Assembly (NCBI RefSeq): GCF_025847205.1
Contig: NZ_JAOYTH010000011.1
Coordinates: forward strand, 124,001 to 188,000
Length of the DNA: 64,000 nucleotides
Direction of reading: 5' to 3'
Source: Pararhizobium sp. YC-54
Lineage (GTDB): Bacteria; Pseudomonadota; Alphaproteobacteria; Rhizobiales; Rhizobiaceae
The position numbers were made by a program, and so were the translations under genes. How positions within the stretch are numbered: position 1 is the first letter of the stretch; each line of letters begins with the position of its first letter. The notes beneath the pieces are model-generated. The model was not told where the DNA came from and ran no database searches. It was given only the letters and a program-made list of their open reading frames with translations. This document shows, piece after piece, positions 44,144 through 54,902 of the stretch.

Positions 44144-44680
44144 CTACAGGTTCCCTGCGTTCGGACGGTTGGCGATTGCCACCCATGCCGGCACGAGTTC
44201 GCTTCCAAGCTTGCGCACCGCCCTGCCGTTGGCAAAATCGCCGAGCTGCATCGATGATCTGGCGATCGCTGTCGCCTGCTGCTTCGACAAAAGCAATCCC
44301 AGCTCGAGCGGTGTTGTCCGATGGGCGATGCGCTGCAGGAATGGCCGCCGATACTGCCGGGACGGTGAAAAGCGCGCCGGCATCCTGTTCAGCGACATGT
44401 ATTCCGCCACGTCGTCGATCCATCGTCCCGCGGGCCTAGCGCCTGCTTCGAGCAAAAGCAGCCAATCGCCGCGCGCCGAACGGACGATGTCCGCCATGTC
44501 CCAACTCGTCAAGAAACGGGCTCCGGCGGCGTCGGCGACGCGGCTGGAGCCGTCCTTCGAGCCGTGATCCAAAATGATCACGTCGCTGACCAGACCTTCC
44601 ACGGCACCCGTAACCAGCGCCGACAGCGTCTGCGCCAGTTCAGCCTCATTGTCGCGGGTTTCGGTGATGATCGTCAGCAT
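44144..44680 (-). CDS. Family 2-like glycosyltransferase (short)
   Basis: A 178-residue protein resembling a truncated or compact GT-A glycosyltransferase: MLTIITETRDNEAELAQTLS, then VSDVIILDHGSKDGSSRVAD (the DxSxD-type nucleotide-binding strand), and DWLLLLEAGARPAGRWIDDV with the metal-binding region altered to EAGAR. The start at 44680 is the more family-like one (frame open to 44704). The C-terminal acceptor half of a normal GT2 is missing or reduced, so activity is uncertain. It is divergent from the radical SAM gene. Confidence 0.7.
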   Translation of the reverse strand: MLTIITETRDNEAELAQTLSALVTGAVEGLVSDVIILDHGSKDGSSRVADAAGARFLTSWDMADIVRSARGDWLLLLEAGARPAGRWIDDVAEYMSLNRMPARFSPSRQYRRPFLQRIAHRTTPLELGLLLSKQQATAIARSSMQLGDFANGRAVRKLGSELVPAWVAIANRPNAGNL

Positions 44681-44920
44681 CGCCGTCCATACCGCATCGC
44701 ACACAGAATTTCCACAAGCCCTTCATTTCCGGGCGATTAACTTTTCATTCATGATGAATATGCGGGCGTGGGAGCAAGGAATTGACCCTCACCCCGATAC
44801 CGCCGGCGCGTCAACCAAAGCCAACCCTCAATTTTGTTCTTGCATTGTTCTCATTTTCGCGATAGGAAAATAATCAGAGGATATCGGAAAGTCCGTAACG
44901 AAAATCCCTCGGAGAAACCC

Positions 44921-46078
44921 ATGAACGAGCTGTCTCAGATCAGGCAGGGTGCTTTGGCGCCTGCCAACACGGCAGATATGGCCGAAGCGATGATTGCCGG
45001 ATCCGGGCTGCGCATCGAGATCGATCGCAGGCGCGGCCGGGGGGCTGCGATCAATTCGTCCGGCCGGTTTGAACCGGTGTCGCGGCAACTCGAAGATGAC
45101 GGCTGGAATTCCCTGGAGGATCTGCCGGTCTTCAAGACCGAGGTTCAGATCGAAAAACCCCGCTCGATCATCAGCCGCAACGATTCGCCCGACATCCCGT
45201 TCGACCGCTCCGTCAACCCTTACCGGGGATGCGAGCATGGTTGCATCTATTGCTTCGCCCGGCCAACCCACGCCTATATGGGCCTGTCGCCGGGGCTCGA
45301 TTTCGAGGCGAAGCTGTTTGCCAAGCCGGACGCGGCAAAGCTTCTGGAGCGCGAACTGGCCAGGCCCGGCTACAAGGCGCGCCCGATCGCGATCGGCACC
45401 AATACCGACCCCTACCAGCCGATCGAGAAGGAATGGCGGATCATGCGCCAGATCCTCGAAGTGCTCAAAGCCGCCGATCATCCCGTCATGATCGTCACCA
45501 AATCGGCGATGGTCATGCGCGACATCGATATCCTGGCGCCGATGGCCGAAAAAGGCCTGGCGAAGGTCGGCCTGTCGGTGACGACGCTCGACCGCAAGCT
45601 CGCCCGGCTGATGGAGCCGCGCGCCTCGACGCCGGCCAAACGGCTGGAAGCGATCAAGGCATTGTCCGAAGCCGGCATTCCGGCGACGGTGATGATGGCG
45701 CCGGTCGTACCGGCGCTCAACGACCATGAGATCGAACGGGTGCTGGACGCCGGCAAGACGGCCGGAGCGACGAGCGCAAGTTATGTGCTTTTGCGCCTGC
45801 CGATCGAAGTCAGCCCGCTGTTTCGCGACTGGCTGCTCAGAAACTATCCGGACCGCTACCGCCATGTCATGTCGCTGGTCCGCTCGATGCGCGGCGGCAA
45901 AGATTACGACGCCGAATTCGGCAAGCGCATGAAGGGTGCGGGGCCCTACGCCTGGCAGATCGGCCGCCGCTTCGAGCTGGCGGCCAAGCGGCTGGAACTG
46001 AATGTCGCCAGACGGCCGCTGAATTGCGATCTTTTCGTGCCGCCGCTTGGAACCGGTGTTCAGCTGTCGCTGCTCTGA
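44921..46078 (+). CDS. PA0069-family radical SAM protein
   Basis: A 385-residue radical SAM enzyme. The start at 44921 has CGGAG upstream; the frame is open further. The cluster-binding loop is [22 protein letters not shown] (CxxxCxxC), followed by [20 protein letters not shown] and [20 protein letters not shown]. These are typical of the Rv2578c/PA0069 family, distantly related to SplB photoproduct lyase. Substrate unknown. It is followed after 137 bp by rnhB. Its regulation cannot be read from the sequence. Confidence 0.88.
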   Translation: MNELSQIRQGALAPANTADMAEAMIAGSGLRIEIDRRRGRGAAINSSGRFEPVSRQLEDDGWNSLEDLPVFKTEVQIEKPRSIISRNDSPDIPFDRSVNPYRGCEHGCIYCFARPTHAYMGLSPGLDFEAKLFAKPDAAKLLERELARPGYKARPIAIGTNTDPYQPIEKEWRIMRQILEVLKAADHPVMIVTKSAMVMRDIDILAPMAEKGLAKVGLSVTTLDRKLARLMEPRASTPAKRLEAIKALSEAGIPATVMMAPVVPALNDHEIERVLDAGKTAGATSASYVLLRLPIEVSPLFRDWLLRNYPDRYRHVMSLVRSMRGGKDYDAEFGKRMKGAGPYAWQIGRRFELAAKRLELNVARRPLNCDLFVPPLGTGVQLSLL

Positions 46079-46215
46079 GGATTTCCCCGGGAGCGATCCC
46101 GGAGATTGGAATACCGATGCTGCTTCTGCCCCGGGGCAATATCGGTCATCCTGCGGCAACCGCCTCATTGCCACGGGACTTGCAGGGAATCGGGCTTGTG
46201 TGCGAGTTTCGCCGC

Positions 46216-46890
46216 ATGTCACGACGCACACCGCCCGATTCCCCCTTTCTATTCGAGACTGTCGAAGGCCCCGATTTCAGCTTCGAGCTGGCTGGGCGGC
46301 GCGACGGGCTCTGGCCGGTCGCAGGCACCGATGAAGCCGGGCGCGGGCCGCTGGCCGGACCGGTCGTTGCCGCCGCCGTCATCCTTGATCCGGACAATAT
46401 TCCTGAAGGGCTGAACGACAGCAAACAGCTGTCGATCGCCCGCCGCGAGGAACTGTTCGATATCATCCTGTCGTCATCGATCGTCTCCATTGCCTCGTCT
46501 GCGGCTGGCAGGATCGATGATACGGATATCCGCAAGGCAAGCCTCGATGCGATGCGCAGGGCAGTCCACGGCCTTTGCGTGCGGCCGGCGCTGGTGCTCG
46601 CCGACGGCCGCGACGTGCCGCCCGGCCTTGCCTGCCTGGGCAAGGCCGTCGTCAAGGGTGACGCACGCTCGCTGTCGATCGCTGCCGCCTCGATCATCGC
46701 CAAGGTGGCGCGCGACCGGATGATGATCCGCGCCGGTCTGGTTTTCCCCGCCTACGGATTTGCCACGCATGCGGGCTATGCCACCCAGCGCCATCGCAAC
46801 GCCATCGACGCTCACGGCCCCTGCCCGCTGCATCGCATGAGTTTCCGGCCGCTGCGGCAGGATGGCGCTGAAATTCCGGATGACGAGTGA
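46216..46890 (+). CDS. rnhB: Ribonuclease HII
   Basis: Removes ribonucleotides and RNA from RNA-DNA hybrids. About 224 residues from the ATG at 46216 (frame open to 46024). The acidic active-site blocks are present: [20 protein letters not shown] (Asp-Glu), [19 protein letters not shown] (Asp) and VARDRMM (Asp). The C-terminal [31 protein letters not shown] is the family ending. The ribosome site is weak. Confidence 0.93.
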   Translation: MSRRTPPDSPFLFETVEGPDFSFELAGRRDGLWPVAGTDEAGRGPLAGPVVAAAVILDPDNIPEGLNDSKQLSIARREELFDIILSSSIVSIASSAAGRIDDTDIRKASLDAMRRAVHGLCVRPALVLADGRDVPPGLACLGKAVVKGDARSLSIAAASIIAKVARDRMMIRAGLVFPAYGFATHAGYATQRHRNAIDAHGPCPLHRMSFRPLRQDGAEIPDDE

Positions 46891-47082
46891 CCAAGCTTGA
46901 AAACCGCGCTGCGCGTTTTGGAACAACAGCGCATGCCCTTGCGTTTGTACCGGTCATTGACGGCAAAGACACAGCCGCGGTTTTTCTTGTGTGCGGCGTG
47001 CCTTGGGTAACAAACGGAAGAGCGGACGGGTTATAGAGTGAAAATCAATATCTACCCGCGATTCCCGTGAAAGGTTCGAACC

Positions 47083-47391
47083 GTGCTTTTTGGGCTGATC
47101 CTCATCGCCGCCACAGCAGCCGGCATTCCCGCTACGCCAGAGCCGACAGCAGATGCCCTGCAGTCGGATCTGCAGACGGCCTATAGCTGCAAGGATATCG
47201 ACGGCCGCAAGGTCTGGAAGGGCGGACTTGCCTATTACATCCAGTCCTTCGTCTATGACGACGAAACGCCGGTTGATACGGCGAACATGGCGACCGATGC
47301 CGTCCTTCCCGGCGACAACAGCCCTGAGACGATGCAGGAGTTCGAGCGGGCCTGCCTGACGATGGCCCCGACGGCGAGCACCGACAACTAA
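47083..47391 (+). CDS. Small secreted hypothetical protein
   Basis: A 102-residue protein starting with GTG behind AAAGG and an N-terminal signal-like segment (MLFGLILIAATAAGIPATP). The mature part is acidic with two cysteines (AYSCKDIDGRKVWKGG and FERACLTM) that could pair. No family recognised. It stands alone before the bidirectional terminator shared with atpF. Confidence 0.55.
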   Translation: MLFGLILIAATAAGIPATPEPTADALQSDLQTAYSCKDIDGRKVWKGGLAYYIQSFVYDDETPVDTANMATDAVLPGDNSPETMQEFERACLTMAPTASTDN

Positions 47392-47530
47392 CCTGTTTAT
47401 CTTCAATTGAAGAAACCATCCGGCCTGAAAAAATTCGGCTGGAATGGAGAAGGCGGCGGCGGGCTCGCTTCGCCCGACTGCCACACGCGTACAGTTACAT
47501 TCCCACCGACAGACACAAAAATGGCAGACA

Positions 47531-47562
47531 CAAAAAAGGCCGGCGCAAGCCAGCCTTTTTTA
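47531..47562 (-). terminator. Bidirectional terminator downstream of atpF
   Basis: AAAAAAGGCCGGC and GCCAGCCTTTTTT flank a GCAA-like loop; A and T runs on the two sides allow termination in both directions. It lies 20 bp past the atpF stop on the minus strand and also closes the plus-strand gene at 47083. Confidence 0.85.
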
Positions 47563-47581
47563 ATTCCGTGTGAACGATCGG

Positions 47582-48073
47582 TCAGTTCAGGCGGGTCTTC
47601 ACGTCGCTGATCGCCTTGGTGAACAAAGCCGCTTGAGTGGCTCCGTCCGACTTTGCCGTGATGACGCTTTCAGCGGCGGCAATGGCGATATCGACGGCGG
47701 TGGCGCGAACCGAATTGATGGCATCGGTTTCGGCCTGCTTGATCTTCTGTTCCGACAGAGCCGTGCGGCGGGCGACGAATTCGTCGGTCTTCTGCTTGGC
47801 TTCAGCGGTCAGCATTTCGGCTTCGCGTTCGGCAGCGGCAACGATGTTGGCGGCCTCAGCTTCGGCTTCCTTGCGCTTTTTCTGATACTCGACGAGCAGG
47901 GCTTGTGCTTCTGCGCGCAGGCGCTTGGCCTCAGCCAGTTCGTTGGTGATGCGGCCGGCGCGCTCGTCGAGCGACTTTGCCAGCATGCGCGGAACCTTGA
48001 GGTAGACGATGAGAGCGAGGAAAAGCACCAAGCCGACTGTGGCCCAGAATGTGGCCAGTGAGGTCATATCCAT
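47582..48073 (-). CDS. atpF: F0F1 ATP synthase subunit b
   Basis: Peripheral-stalk subunit of the F0 part. 163 residues from the ATG at 48073 with AAGGAGAG upstream. One N-terminal membrane helix (LATFWATVGLVLFLALIVYL) is followed by a long charged, Ala/Lys/Glu-rich coiled coil through the whole rest (DERAGRITNELAEAKRLRAE). It is the last gene of the F0 operon, 10 bp after the b' gene, and forms the b/b' heterodimer with it. Confidence 0.93.
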   Translation of the reverse strand: MDMTSLATFWATVGLVLFLALIVYLKVPRMLAKSLDERAGRITNELAEAKRLRAEAQALLVEYQKKRKEAEAEAANIVAAAEREAEMLTAEAKQKTDEFVARRTALSEQKIKQAETDAINSVRATAVDIAIAAAESVITAKSDGATQAALFTKAISDVKTRLN

Positions 48074-48083
48074 GATGCTCTCC

Positions 48084-48692
48084 TTACTTCGCCGATGCCT
48101 TGACCGCGGATGCGATCTCGGCCTTCGATACCTTGCCACCGATCAACTGCTCGACAACGGCGGTCGCAGTCTCCTCGGCGATCGCGCCAACGTCGGCCAG
48201 CGCCTTCGTCTTGATATCGGCGATGCGGGCTTCGGCAGCGGAAATCTTTTTGTTCAGGCTGGCTTCGACCGCGGTGCGATCGGCAGTTGCCTTTGCCTTT
48301 GCAGCTTCGCGCGCCTCGGAGGCGATCGCGTTGCCCTTGGCCTTGGCGGCGGCCAGTTCCTGCTCATAGGCAGCAATGGCGGCGTCCGCCTCGGCCTTCG
48401 AGCGTGCGGCATCGTCGAGGTCGCGTGCGATCGTGTCGTTACGCGTTTCGAGAATGCCACCGATGCGCGGCATGACGACCTTCGACATCAGAAGGTAGAA
48501 AAGACCGAAGGTAATCGCCAGCCAGAGCAGCTGCGATGCAAATGTCGAAGAATCGAAGGGCGGGAACACTCCCGAGCCATGTCCGCCTTCATGGGCTACA
48601 CCGGTTTCGGTGTGGACCTCGCCGGCAGCGGCGTCGTGGGTCTCTGCGCCTTCGGTGGTGGTTGACTGGGCGTATGCCGCGGTCACAAACAT
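48084..48692 (-). CDS. atpG: F0F1 ATP synthase subunit b' (second b-type subunit)
   Basis: Second b-type stator subunit, 202 residues from the ATG at 48692 (GGAGGTGAGC upstream). An N-terminal region of about 45 residues rich in His, Glu and Ala precedes the single membrane helix ([19 protein letters not shown]) and the coiled coil ([20 protein letters not shown] and so on). Two different b subunits are typical of photosynthetic bacteria and Rhizobiales. The symbol atpG follows that b' usage and is not the gamma subunit, which is encoded with F1 elsewhere. Confidence 0.88.
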   Translation of the reverse strand: MFVTAAYAQSTTTEGAETHDAAAGEVHTETGVAHEGGHGSGVFPPFDSSTFASQLLWLAITFGLFYLLMSKVVMPRIGGILETRNDTIARDLDDAARSKAEADAAIAAYEQELAAAKAKGNAIASEAREAAKAKATADRTAVEASLNKKISAAEARIADIKTKALADVGAIAEETATAVVEQLIGGKVSKAEIASAVKASAK

Positions 48693-48764
48693 GCTCACCT
48701 CCAGGTGCATTCAGAAAAGATGCGGGCCGCGGTCTAAAACCGCGGCCCTGCCTTCAAGCCGGTC

Positions 48765-48992
48765 TTAGACGGCGAAAAGGAGCAGCAGTGCTACGAGCAG
48801 CGAGAAGATGCCCAGAGCTTCCGTAACGGCGAAGCCGAATACGAGACGGCCGAACTGGCTGTCTGCTGCCGACGGGTTGCGCAGGGCGCCCGACAGGTAG
48901 CTGCCGAAAATGTTGCCGAGGCCGAGAGCCGTGCCGGCCATACCGAGGCAAGCGAGACCTGCGCCGATGTACTTTGCTGCTTCCGCTTCCAT
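48765..48992 (-). CDS. atpE: F0F1 ATP synthase subunit c
   Basis: 75-residue proteolipid with two helices; the rotor-ring proton carrier. The start at 48992 has AAGGAGAAAATC before the ATG. Glycine-rich helix GAGLACLGMAGTALGLGNIF, polar loop RNPSAADSQFGR, and the second helix carry the essential carboxylate Glu58 (FAVTEALGIF). Completely normal length. Confidence 0.97.
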   Translation of the reverse strand: MEAEAAKYIGAGLACLGMAGTALGLGNIFGSYLSGALRNPSAADSQFGRLVFGFAVTEALGIFSLLVALLLLFAV

Positions 48993-49092
48993 GATTTTCT
49001 CCTTCGAAATGGTTGTTGCGGCTAACTTTGGCACTTTCGCCGATCAGGACCGGGTAACGATCCGGAGCGGGAAAGCCCCACGACTTTATTCC

Positions 49093-49854
49093 TTAGTGGC
49101 CACCCGGATGCACTGCGTCGTTGAGGTACATGCAAGTCAGCACCGCAAAGACATAGGCCTGGAGGAAGGATACGAGGAATTCGAGACCCGTGAGGGCCAC
49201 GGTCATGATGAGCGGAAGGATCGCACCACCGATACCCAGCGCGCCGAGGGTTCCGAGCGAGGCGACGAAGCCTGCGAACACTTTCAGCGTGATATGGCCG
49301 GCCAGCATGTTCGCGAAGAGACGAACGGAAAGGCTGATCGGACGGGAGAGGAAGGAGATCACTTCGATTGCAATAACCAAAGGCAGAAGGATACCGGGTA
49401 CGCCAGAGGGCACGAACACATTGAGGAAGCCAAGGCCGTGCTTATAGAAGCCGTAGAACAGAACAGTACCGATGACGAAGAGCGCAAGCGCAAAGGTCAC
49501 GATGATCTGGCTGGTAACGGTGAAGAAGTAGGGAACCATGCCGAGCATGTTTGCTGTCAGGATGAACATGAACAGCGAGAACACCATCGGGAAGAATTTC
49601 ATGCCGTGGGAGCCTGCGCCTTCGCGCAGCATCGAGGCGATGAATTCGTAGGAAATCTCGGAGACGGACTGCATGCGGCCGGGAACCAGGCTGCGCGTCG
49701 ACGTCGTCAAGTAAAGGAATGCCGTGGCGACGGCGAGCGTCGCGAACATGAACAGCGATGCATTGGTGAAAGAGAAATCAATACCGCCAATTTCGATCGG
49801 AACGATCTTGTTGACCACAAACTGGTGTACCGGATCTACCTTATCGCCTGCCAC
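49093..49854 (-). CDS. atpB: F0F1 ATP synthase subunit a
   Basis: 253-residue proton-channel subunit with GTG start at 49854. Five or six hydrophobic helices; the essential Arg is in [20 protein letters not shown], and the C-terminal helix [20 protein letters not shown] is standard. Follows atpI by 64 bp and precedes atpE by 100 bp on the same strand. Confidence 0.97.
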   Translation of the reverse strand: MAGDKVDPVHQFVVNKIVPIEIGGIDFSFTNASLFMFATLAVATAFLYLTTSTRSLVPGRMQSVSEISYEFIASMLREGAGSHGMKFFPMVFSLFMFILTANMLGMVPYFFTVTSQIIVTFALALFVIGTVLFYGFYKHGLGFLNVFVPSGVPGILLPLVIAIEVISFLSRPISLSVRLFANMLAGHITLKVFAGFVASLGTLGALGIGGAILPLIMTVALTGLEFLVSFLQAYVFAVLTCMYLNDAVHPGGH

Positions 49855-49918
49855 AGCTGCTCTCTCTCGTTACTTATTCGCCAAATGGCGGATATTTCAA
49901 CCTGCGACAACAGCGCGT

Positions 49919-50284
49919 TTACGCGTCGTCACTCTTGTCCTTGCTGCCCTTGCCCAGCTGATCCGCGGGGTCAGGCGTTGCCACCATGCCCGCCGAACGC
50001 AGGACGTTCAGCACACCGGCACAAAAACCAAGCAGGAGAAGCACAATCATCCCCCACGGCCCTGTACCCGCAAAATGGTCCAAAAGATAGCCCAGAAGTG
50101 CACCGACAATGATCGCCGCCACAAATTCGCTCGAAAGCTTCACGGCGACCTGATAGCCCTTGCGGTTCTGCGCAGCGCGCGCTTCGTCCGCAGCGTATTT
50201 CGGATCGTCCTTGCGCTTTTCAGACAACTCGGAACCGAGGCGTTTCAGCCGGTCTTCCAGACCCTCTTTCCGGTTATCCGTCAT
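49919..50284 (-). CDS. atpI: ATP synthase-associated protein AtpI
   Basis: First gene of the F0 operon. 121 residues from the ATG at 50284, which has GGGAGGATG upstream; the frame extends to 50338. A charged N-terminal region (EGLEDRLKRLGSELSEKRKD) is followed by a pair of helices (VAAIIVGALLGYLLDHFAG and MIVLLLLGFCAGVLNVLRSA). AtpI helps assemble the c-ring in some bacteria. A clear -35/-10 promoter lies about 105-135 bp upstream. Confidence 0.9.
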   Translation of the reverse strand: MTDNRKEGLEDRLKRLGSELSEKRKDDPKYAADEARAAQNRKGYQVAVKLSSEFVAAIIVGALLGYLLDHFAGTGPWGMIVLLLLGFCAGVLNVLRSAGMVATPDPADQLGKGSKDKSDDA

Positions 50285-50388
50285 GTGGCATCCTCCCTTT
50301 TGCTGCCTGTCATGGTGATAAACCATGAGCTTGGTCACACAAAGGCCGGATTTGAAGCCACCGCTCGGCCCGTTCTGAAGTCGGCCGC

Positions 50389-50417
50389 AACATAGTTTTA
50401 GGGGCCTGCATAGTCAA
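50389..50417 (-). promoter_or_regulatory. Sigma70-type promoter of the F0 ATP synthase operon
   Basis: On the minus strand CTTGAC (-35) and CTATGT (-10) are separated by exactly 17 nt, very near the alphaproteobacterial consensus CTTGAC-N17-CTATAT. It lies about 105 bp before the atpI start. Confidence 0.8.
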
Positions 50418-50576
50418 GGCACCTACAGCCCTTGTTAGGGCACAATATTATTGAATAAAAACATTGCCTTACCAGATTCAAGCGGAGCCGTGGCCGGATT
50501 CTGAGGGAATCACCCGCGGGCTTTGCCGGAACGTCACAGAACTATGACGACCCGGCCGCTGGCAATTGGCAGCTTG

Positions 50577-51755
50577 TCAGCTCCATCCGCCGCCATAGGT
50601 GCGATAGAAGATATGCTTGCCGATCTTGGAGACCCGCTTCATCGTCGGACCCCAGTCAGGTTTGACATAGGTTGCGTGATAATGCGTCGCCGAGCCGACT
50701 TCGGGGAACCAGATCTTGCCGGCCGTGACCGCAAGCGCGATTTCCTTGGCCGTCAGCCAGGCGGAGCGCGACCAGACGATGTCGGGGATCCGGTCGCAGG
50801 CAAACGAGAACTGGCAGCGATTGTACCAGCCCTTGTTCTGATAGACGACTTCGCAGATCGTCGATGGGTATGCCGGATTGCGAACGCGATTGAGAATGAC
50901 CTGGGCGACTGCCGCCTGGCCTTTCAGCGTTTCGCCGCGCGATTCGAAATAGATGCCCGACGTCAGGCATTTCTGCTCCGCCTCGGAAAAGACGGAGGCA
51001 GGCAGCGGATTGGCCGCCCAGGCATGGTCTTGCGGCGAGATGTCGGGAATGAAGCGGCCGCCGGCCTTATCTTCGCGCAGGATCGAATCGAAAGGCGACT
51101 GGCGGGCATAATCCGGCTCGGCGGGCGCATAGGCCGTGGCAAGGATATCGGCGGAAGGGTTGGTTACCAGGCTTGCCAGCATCGGCGACATGCCGGGATC
51201 GGTCTTCGGGGCCTTTTTCTTGTAGAAGGCCATGGCGATCTTGATTTCCTTGCCCTTGATCTCGGGCTTGGAAAACACCATCCGCTCCCTGGCATCAAAC
51301 AGCGGATCGGTGAGCGAACTGGTGCGCTCAAGGATCGAGCCTGCGGTAAAATCCTTCGGCGGCGTCACCGGCGCCACGGCGATGATCCGGCCCTTCTTTT
51401 CCTTGCGGTTCACCCGGTCTTCGTCCGTGCGCGGATCGGCCTGCTTCTGTTCGGCCGTCAGCGAGACCTTGCCACCGCCAGGCATGTCGATCCCTGCCCC
51501 GTCGCCGATCGCACCGGTGATGACCGGATCGTTGAAGACCATCTCGACCTCATGCAGCGAACCGGCCGGAGAGCGCGTCATGTGCATGCGCCAGCGCTCG
51601 CCACCGCGATTGATGCCGGACAGGAAGGTTGCAAGATCGGAATGGGCGGGAGCCGAGGGAAAACCGGCAAAAAGACCGATGCCAAGCATCAGGGGAGCGG
51701 TCCAGCGCGCGGACGACAAACGGGACTTGAGACGCAACACAGTACTCTTACGCAC
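50577..51755 (-). CDS. SleB-like cell wall hydrolase
   Basis: A 392-residue exported protein from the GTG at 51755 (GGAG 8 nt upstream; frame open to 51842). Signal peptide (RWTAPLMLGIGLFAGFPSAPAHS), a long linker rich in charged and Pro residues (about 45-280) and a C-terminal SleB/CwlJ-type hydrolase domain: SGIYFESRGETLKGQAAVAQ, VILNRVRNPAYPSTICEVVY, CQFSFACDRIPD and a TAKEIALAV segment, ending HATYVKPDWG. SleB homologues are lytic transglycosylases; in a non-sporulating bacterium it is probably a peptidoglycan-remodelling enzyme. It diverges from nothing; the terminator at 51955 separates it from kup. Confidence 0.88.
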   Translation of the reverse strand: MRKSTVLRLKSRLSSARWTAPLMLGIGLFAGFPSAPAHSDLATFLSGINRGGERWRMHMTRSPAGSLHEVEMVFNDPVITGAIGDGAGIDMPGGGKVSLTAEQKQADPRTDEDRVNRKEKKGRIIAVAPVTPPKDFTAGSILERTSSLTDPLFDARERMVFSKPEIKGKEIKIAMAFYKKKAPKTDPGMSPMLASLVTNPSADILATAYAPAEPDYARQSPFDSILREDKAGGRFIPDISPQDHAWAANPLPASVFSEAEQKCLTSGIYFESRGETLKGQAAVAQVILNRVRNPAYPSTICEVVYQNKGWYNRCQFSFACDRIPDIVWSRSAWLTAKEIALAVTAGKIWFPEVGSATHYHATYVKPDWGPTMKRVSKIGKHIFYRTYGGGWS

Positions 51756-51954
51756 CAACCGGACTCCACGCACTGGCAGACGCGGGCATGCATCCGGCAA
51801 AAACACCCGGAACGCCTTTTCCCACGGAAGTGAATCGGACAAGCGGTCACGTCGCGCCCAGGTGCGCGGTTAACGCTTCAACTGTCCTGACAATGAAGCA
51901 TTAACCTTGATGGTTGGTTAATGGCCGCTGCCCGGATTGTGGGGACTACAACGC

Positions 51955-51990
51955 AAAAAGCCTCCCGGCCGGCAGGCACGGGAGGCTTTT
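51955..51990. terminator. Bidirectional intrinsic terminator (kup)
   Basis: AAAAAGCCTCCCG and CGGGAGGCTTTT (51979-51990) pair over 11-12 bp around an 11-nt loop, with A and T runs on both sides. It lies 16 bp past the kup stop on the minus strand. Confidence 0.85.
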
Positions 51991-52005
51991 CACAAAATCG
52001 GTTTG

Positions 52006-53907
52006 TCAGATGATGACGTGCGAACCCAGTTCCACCACGCGGTTGGTCGGCAGGCGGAAATAGTCGGAAGGGTCGATCGCGGCATTGGCAAGGCCGATGA
52101 ACAGCCTGTCCTGCCAGTGCGGCATGCCCGATTGCGCATCCGGCACCAGCTTGCGGCGTCCCAGATAGAACGAGGTCGACATGATGTCGAACTTCAACCC
52201 GGTCTTCCTGAACAGGCCGAGCGCCTGCGAGACGTTCTGGGTCTCCATGTAGCCGAAGCGCATTTCGAGCAGGTTGAAACGTTCCGACAGGCTGCTGGCC
52301 GTAACGCGCTGGTCCTTGGGCACCACAGGCGTGTTGAGCGTCCGGATCGTCAGGATGAAGTTCTGCGCATGCAGGACGTGATTGTGCTTGATGTTGTGCA
52401 GCAATGCCGCCGGCGTCGATTCCGGATCGCTGGTGAGGAAGATCGCCGTTCCGGGCACGGAGACCGGCGCATGTTCGCTCTTGCGTTCGATCGACTTGAC
52501 GAAGGAGGCGAGCGGGATGTCGGTATGCCGCGTCTTGTCGTGCAGGATCTTGGTGCCGCGCCTCCATGTCCACATGATGACGATAATCGCGGCAGCGATC
52601 AGCACCGGCACGTAACCACCGTCGTGGACTTTCAGCATGTTGGCGCCGAAGAAGATCATTTCGAGCGCGAGAAGCGGCAGCAGCGTAGCGATCGCCAGAT
52701 AGAGCGGCCACCGCCAGCGCAAACGCACGAACTCGTAGGCGAGGAACGTGTCGACGACCATCGCACCGGTGACCGAGATGCCGTAGGCGGTCGCCAGCGA
52801 TTCGGAAGACCCGAAGACGAAGACCAGCAGCATGACGCCGAACATCAAAAGCATGTTGACGTTTGGCAGATAGATCTGGCCGGTCTGGGTTTCCGATGTA
52901 TGGAAGATGGCCATGCGCGGCAGGAAGCCGAGATGGATCGCCTGGCGTGTCAGGGAGAACGCACCGGTGATGACGGCCTGAGCCGCGATGATCGTTGCGC
53001 AGGTGGCAAGGATGACGATCGGCAGCAGCGCCCATTCCGGGAACATCAGGTAGAAGGGGTCGGACATCGCCTCCGGATGTTTCAGAACCAGTGCGCCCTG
53101 CCCCAGATAGTTCAACGCCAGCGCCGGAAAGACGAGGCCGATCCAGGCCCACTGAATGGGCTTGCGGCCAAAATGGCCAAGGTCGGCGTAAAGCGCCTCG
53201 GCGCCGGTCACCGTCAGGAAGACTGCGCCGAGCACAACAATGCCGACATAACCGGCATGAACCAGGAAATGAACCGCATAGTAGGGGTTGAACGCGGCCA
53301 GAATGCCGTAGTCATCCGTGATGTGGTTGATGCCGGCAACGGCAAGGACGATGAACCACAAGGCCATGATCGGGCCGAAGAACTTCGACACAGCGGCCGT
53401 GCCACGCGACTGGACCGCAAAAAGCGCCAGCAGGATGACCACTGAGATCGGCACCACATAGGGCGACAGCTCCGGGGTGACGAGTTTCAGGCCTTCGACG
53501 GCGGACAGAACCGACAATGCAGGTGCAATGATCGCGTCGCCGATGAACAGGGCTGCGCCGGCAATGCCAAGGAAGAACAGCCGGTTTGTACGCTTGCTGG
53601 AATGCTTCATCAAAAGCGCCAGTAGCGACAGCGTGCCCCCCTCGCCGTTGTTGTCTGCCCGCAGCAGGAACAGCACGTATTTCAGCGTGACGATGATCGT
53701 CAGCGTCCAGATCATCAGCGAGATCAACCCGATGATCTCCAGACGCGTCACCCCGTCTGCGGCAACCGGGCGCAGGGCTTCGCGAAACGCGTAAAGCGGG
53801 CTGGTACCGATATCGCCATAGACAACGCCGACCGAACCAAGGGACAGAGCCAGAAGCTTCCGTATTTCCTTGTCGCGCGTCTCTGGTTTAGCTGCAGAAT
53901 GGGACAT
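52006..53907 (-). CDS. kup: Kup-type potassium uptake protein
   Basis: A low-affinity K+ (H+ coupled) transporter, 633 residues from the ATG at 53907, where GGAA lies 8 nt upstream (frame open to 54015). The N-terminal signature [25 protein letters not shown] is intact, and twelve membrane helices follow to about residue 430. A C-terminal soluble domain (about 450-633, beginning near [20 protein letters not shown]) is typical. It starts 17 bp after the CorA gene on the same strand, so the two are one operon. Confidence 0.93.
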   Translation of the reverse strand: MSHSAAKPETRDKEIRKLLALSLGSVGVVYGDIGTSPLYAFREALRPVAADGVTRLEIIGLISLMIWTLTIIVTLKYVLFLLRADNNGEGGTLSLLALLMKHSSKRTNRLFFLGIAGAALFIGDAIIAPALSVLSAVEGLKLVTPELSPYVVPISVVILLALFAVQSRGTAAVSKFFGPIMALWFIVLAVAGINHITDDYGILAAFNPYYAVHFLVHAGYVGIVVLGAVFLTVTGAEALYADLGHFGRKPIQWAWIGLVFPALALNYLGQGALVLKHPEAMSDPFYLMFPEWALLPIVILATCATIIAAQAVITGAFSLTRQAIHLGFLPRMAIFHTSETQTGQIYLPNVNMLLMFGVMLLVFVFGSSESLATAYGISVTGAMVVDTFLAYEFVRLRWRWPLYLAIATLLPLLALEMIFFGANMLKVHDGGYVPVLIAAAIIVIMWTWRRGTKILHDKTRHTDIPLASFVKSIERKSEHAPVSVPGTAIFLTSDPESTPAALLHNIKHNHVLHAQNFILTIRTLNTPVVPKDQRVTASSLSERFNLLEMRFGYMETQNVSQALGLFRKTGLKFDIMSTSFYLGRRKLVPDAQSGMPHWQDRLFIGLANAAIDPSDYFRLPTNRVVELGSHVII

Positions 53908-53924
53908 CTGAATATTTCCGGCTC

Positions 53925-54902
53925 TTAGAGCCAGCCTTTCCAGCGAAAGAAATAGTAGGGAACGATGGCCGAAATCACCATGCCGACGACAGCCATGGGA
54001 TAACCAAACGTCCATTTCAGTTCAGGCATGAAATCGAAGTTCATGCCGTAGAGCGAGGCGACCAGGGTCGGCGGCAGAAAGACGACGGCCGCGATCGAGA
54101 AAATCTTGATGATGGCGTTCTGTTCGACGTTGATCAGCCCGAGCGAGGCATCCAGAAGGAAGGTGATGTTTCCCGAGATGAACGAAGCATGCTCCGACAG
54201 CGACTGAATATCGCGCGAAATTGTCCGGCAGAGTTCCTTGGCCTCCCTGTTTTCCTGCACCGACGGGACGGTATAGAGAAACGTCAGGACGCGGGAGAGC
54301 GAGGCAAGGCTGTCACGGGTCTTGGCCACCAGCCGGTGATGCGACGCCACGTCCATCAGCTTGGCTTCGAGAAAATGGGGTGGGCGGCGCTTTCCGGCAG
54401 GACGATCACCGAAAACCTGCAGCGACAGCGCGTCGACCTTGGCAACAGCGATCTCGAGGATTTCCGCGGTACGATCGGTAATGGTCTCAAAGAGGCGCGT
54501 TGCCAGGATCGTTCCTGTCGCACAGCCACCCGGGATGCGGTGCATCGCAGCCGTGAACAGATCGAACGCCTTCGGCTCCTCATAGCGGACCGTGATCAGC
54601 AGGCCCCGCGTCAGGACGAAGGCGACATCCGTCAATTCCGGACGGCCACTATCGGCCTTGCAGACCAGCGAGGCCGTCATGAACACTGCATCCTTTGCCG
54701 TGTAGAGACGGCTGGAGGGCTCGATGTCCTTCATGTCTTCCCGTGTCGGCACTTCGACGCCGAGAAAACTCTCTACCAGAAAGTCCTCCGCCTTGTCCGG
54801 ACGCAGCATGTCGATCCAGACGACATCGGACGGCAGCGAAGCGGGCGGCTTCACCGCGCTGATGACGACGGCTTCGCCATTGTCGCGATAGGCTGTGATC
54901 AT
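53925..54902 (-). CDS. corA: CorA family magnesium/divalent cation transporter
   Basis: A 325-residue pentameric channel-type Mg2+ transporter. The N-terminal part is the cytoplasmic funnel ([20 protein letters not shown]), a long helix runs at about 200-255, and the two C-terminal helices carry the YGMN motif (GMN at 286-288; [15 protein letters not shown]) and end with [11 protein letters not shown]. It precedes kup by 17 bp, giving a cation-transport operon. The window's left edge holds a second family member. Confidence 0.93.
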   Translation of the reverse strand: MITAYRDNGEAVVISAVKPPASLPSDVVWIDMLRPDKAEDFLVESFLGVEVPTREDMKDIEPSSRLYTAKDAVFMTASLVCKADSGRPELTDVAFVLTRGLLITVRYEEPKAFDLFTAAMHRIPGGCATGTILATRLFETITDRTAEILEIAVAKVDALSLQVFGDRPAGKRRPPHFLEAKLMDVASHHRLVAKTRDSLASLSRVLTFLYTVPSVQENREAKELCRTISRDIQSLSEHASFISGNITFLLDASLGLINVEQNAIIKIFSIAAVVFLPPTLVASLYGMNFDFMPELKWTFGYPMAVVGMVISAIVPYYFFRWKGWL

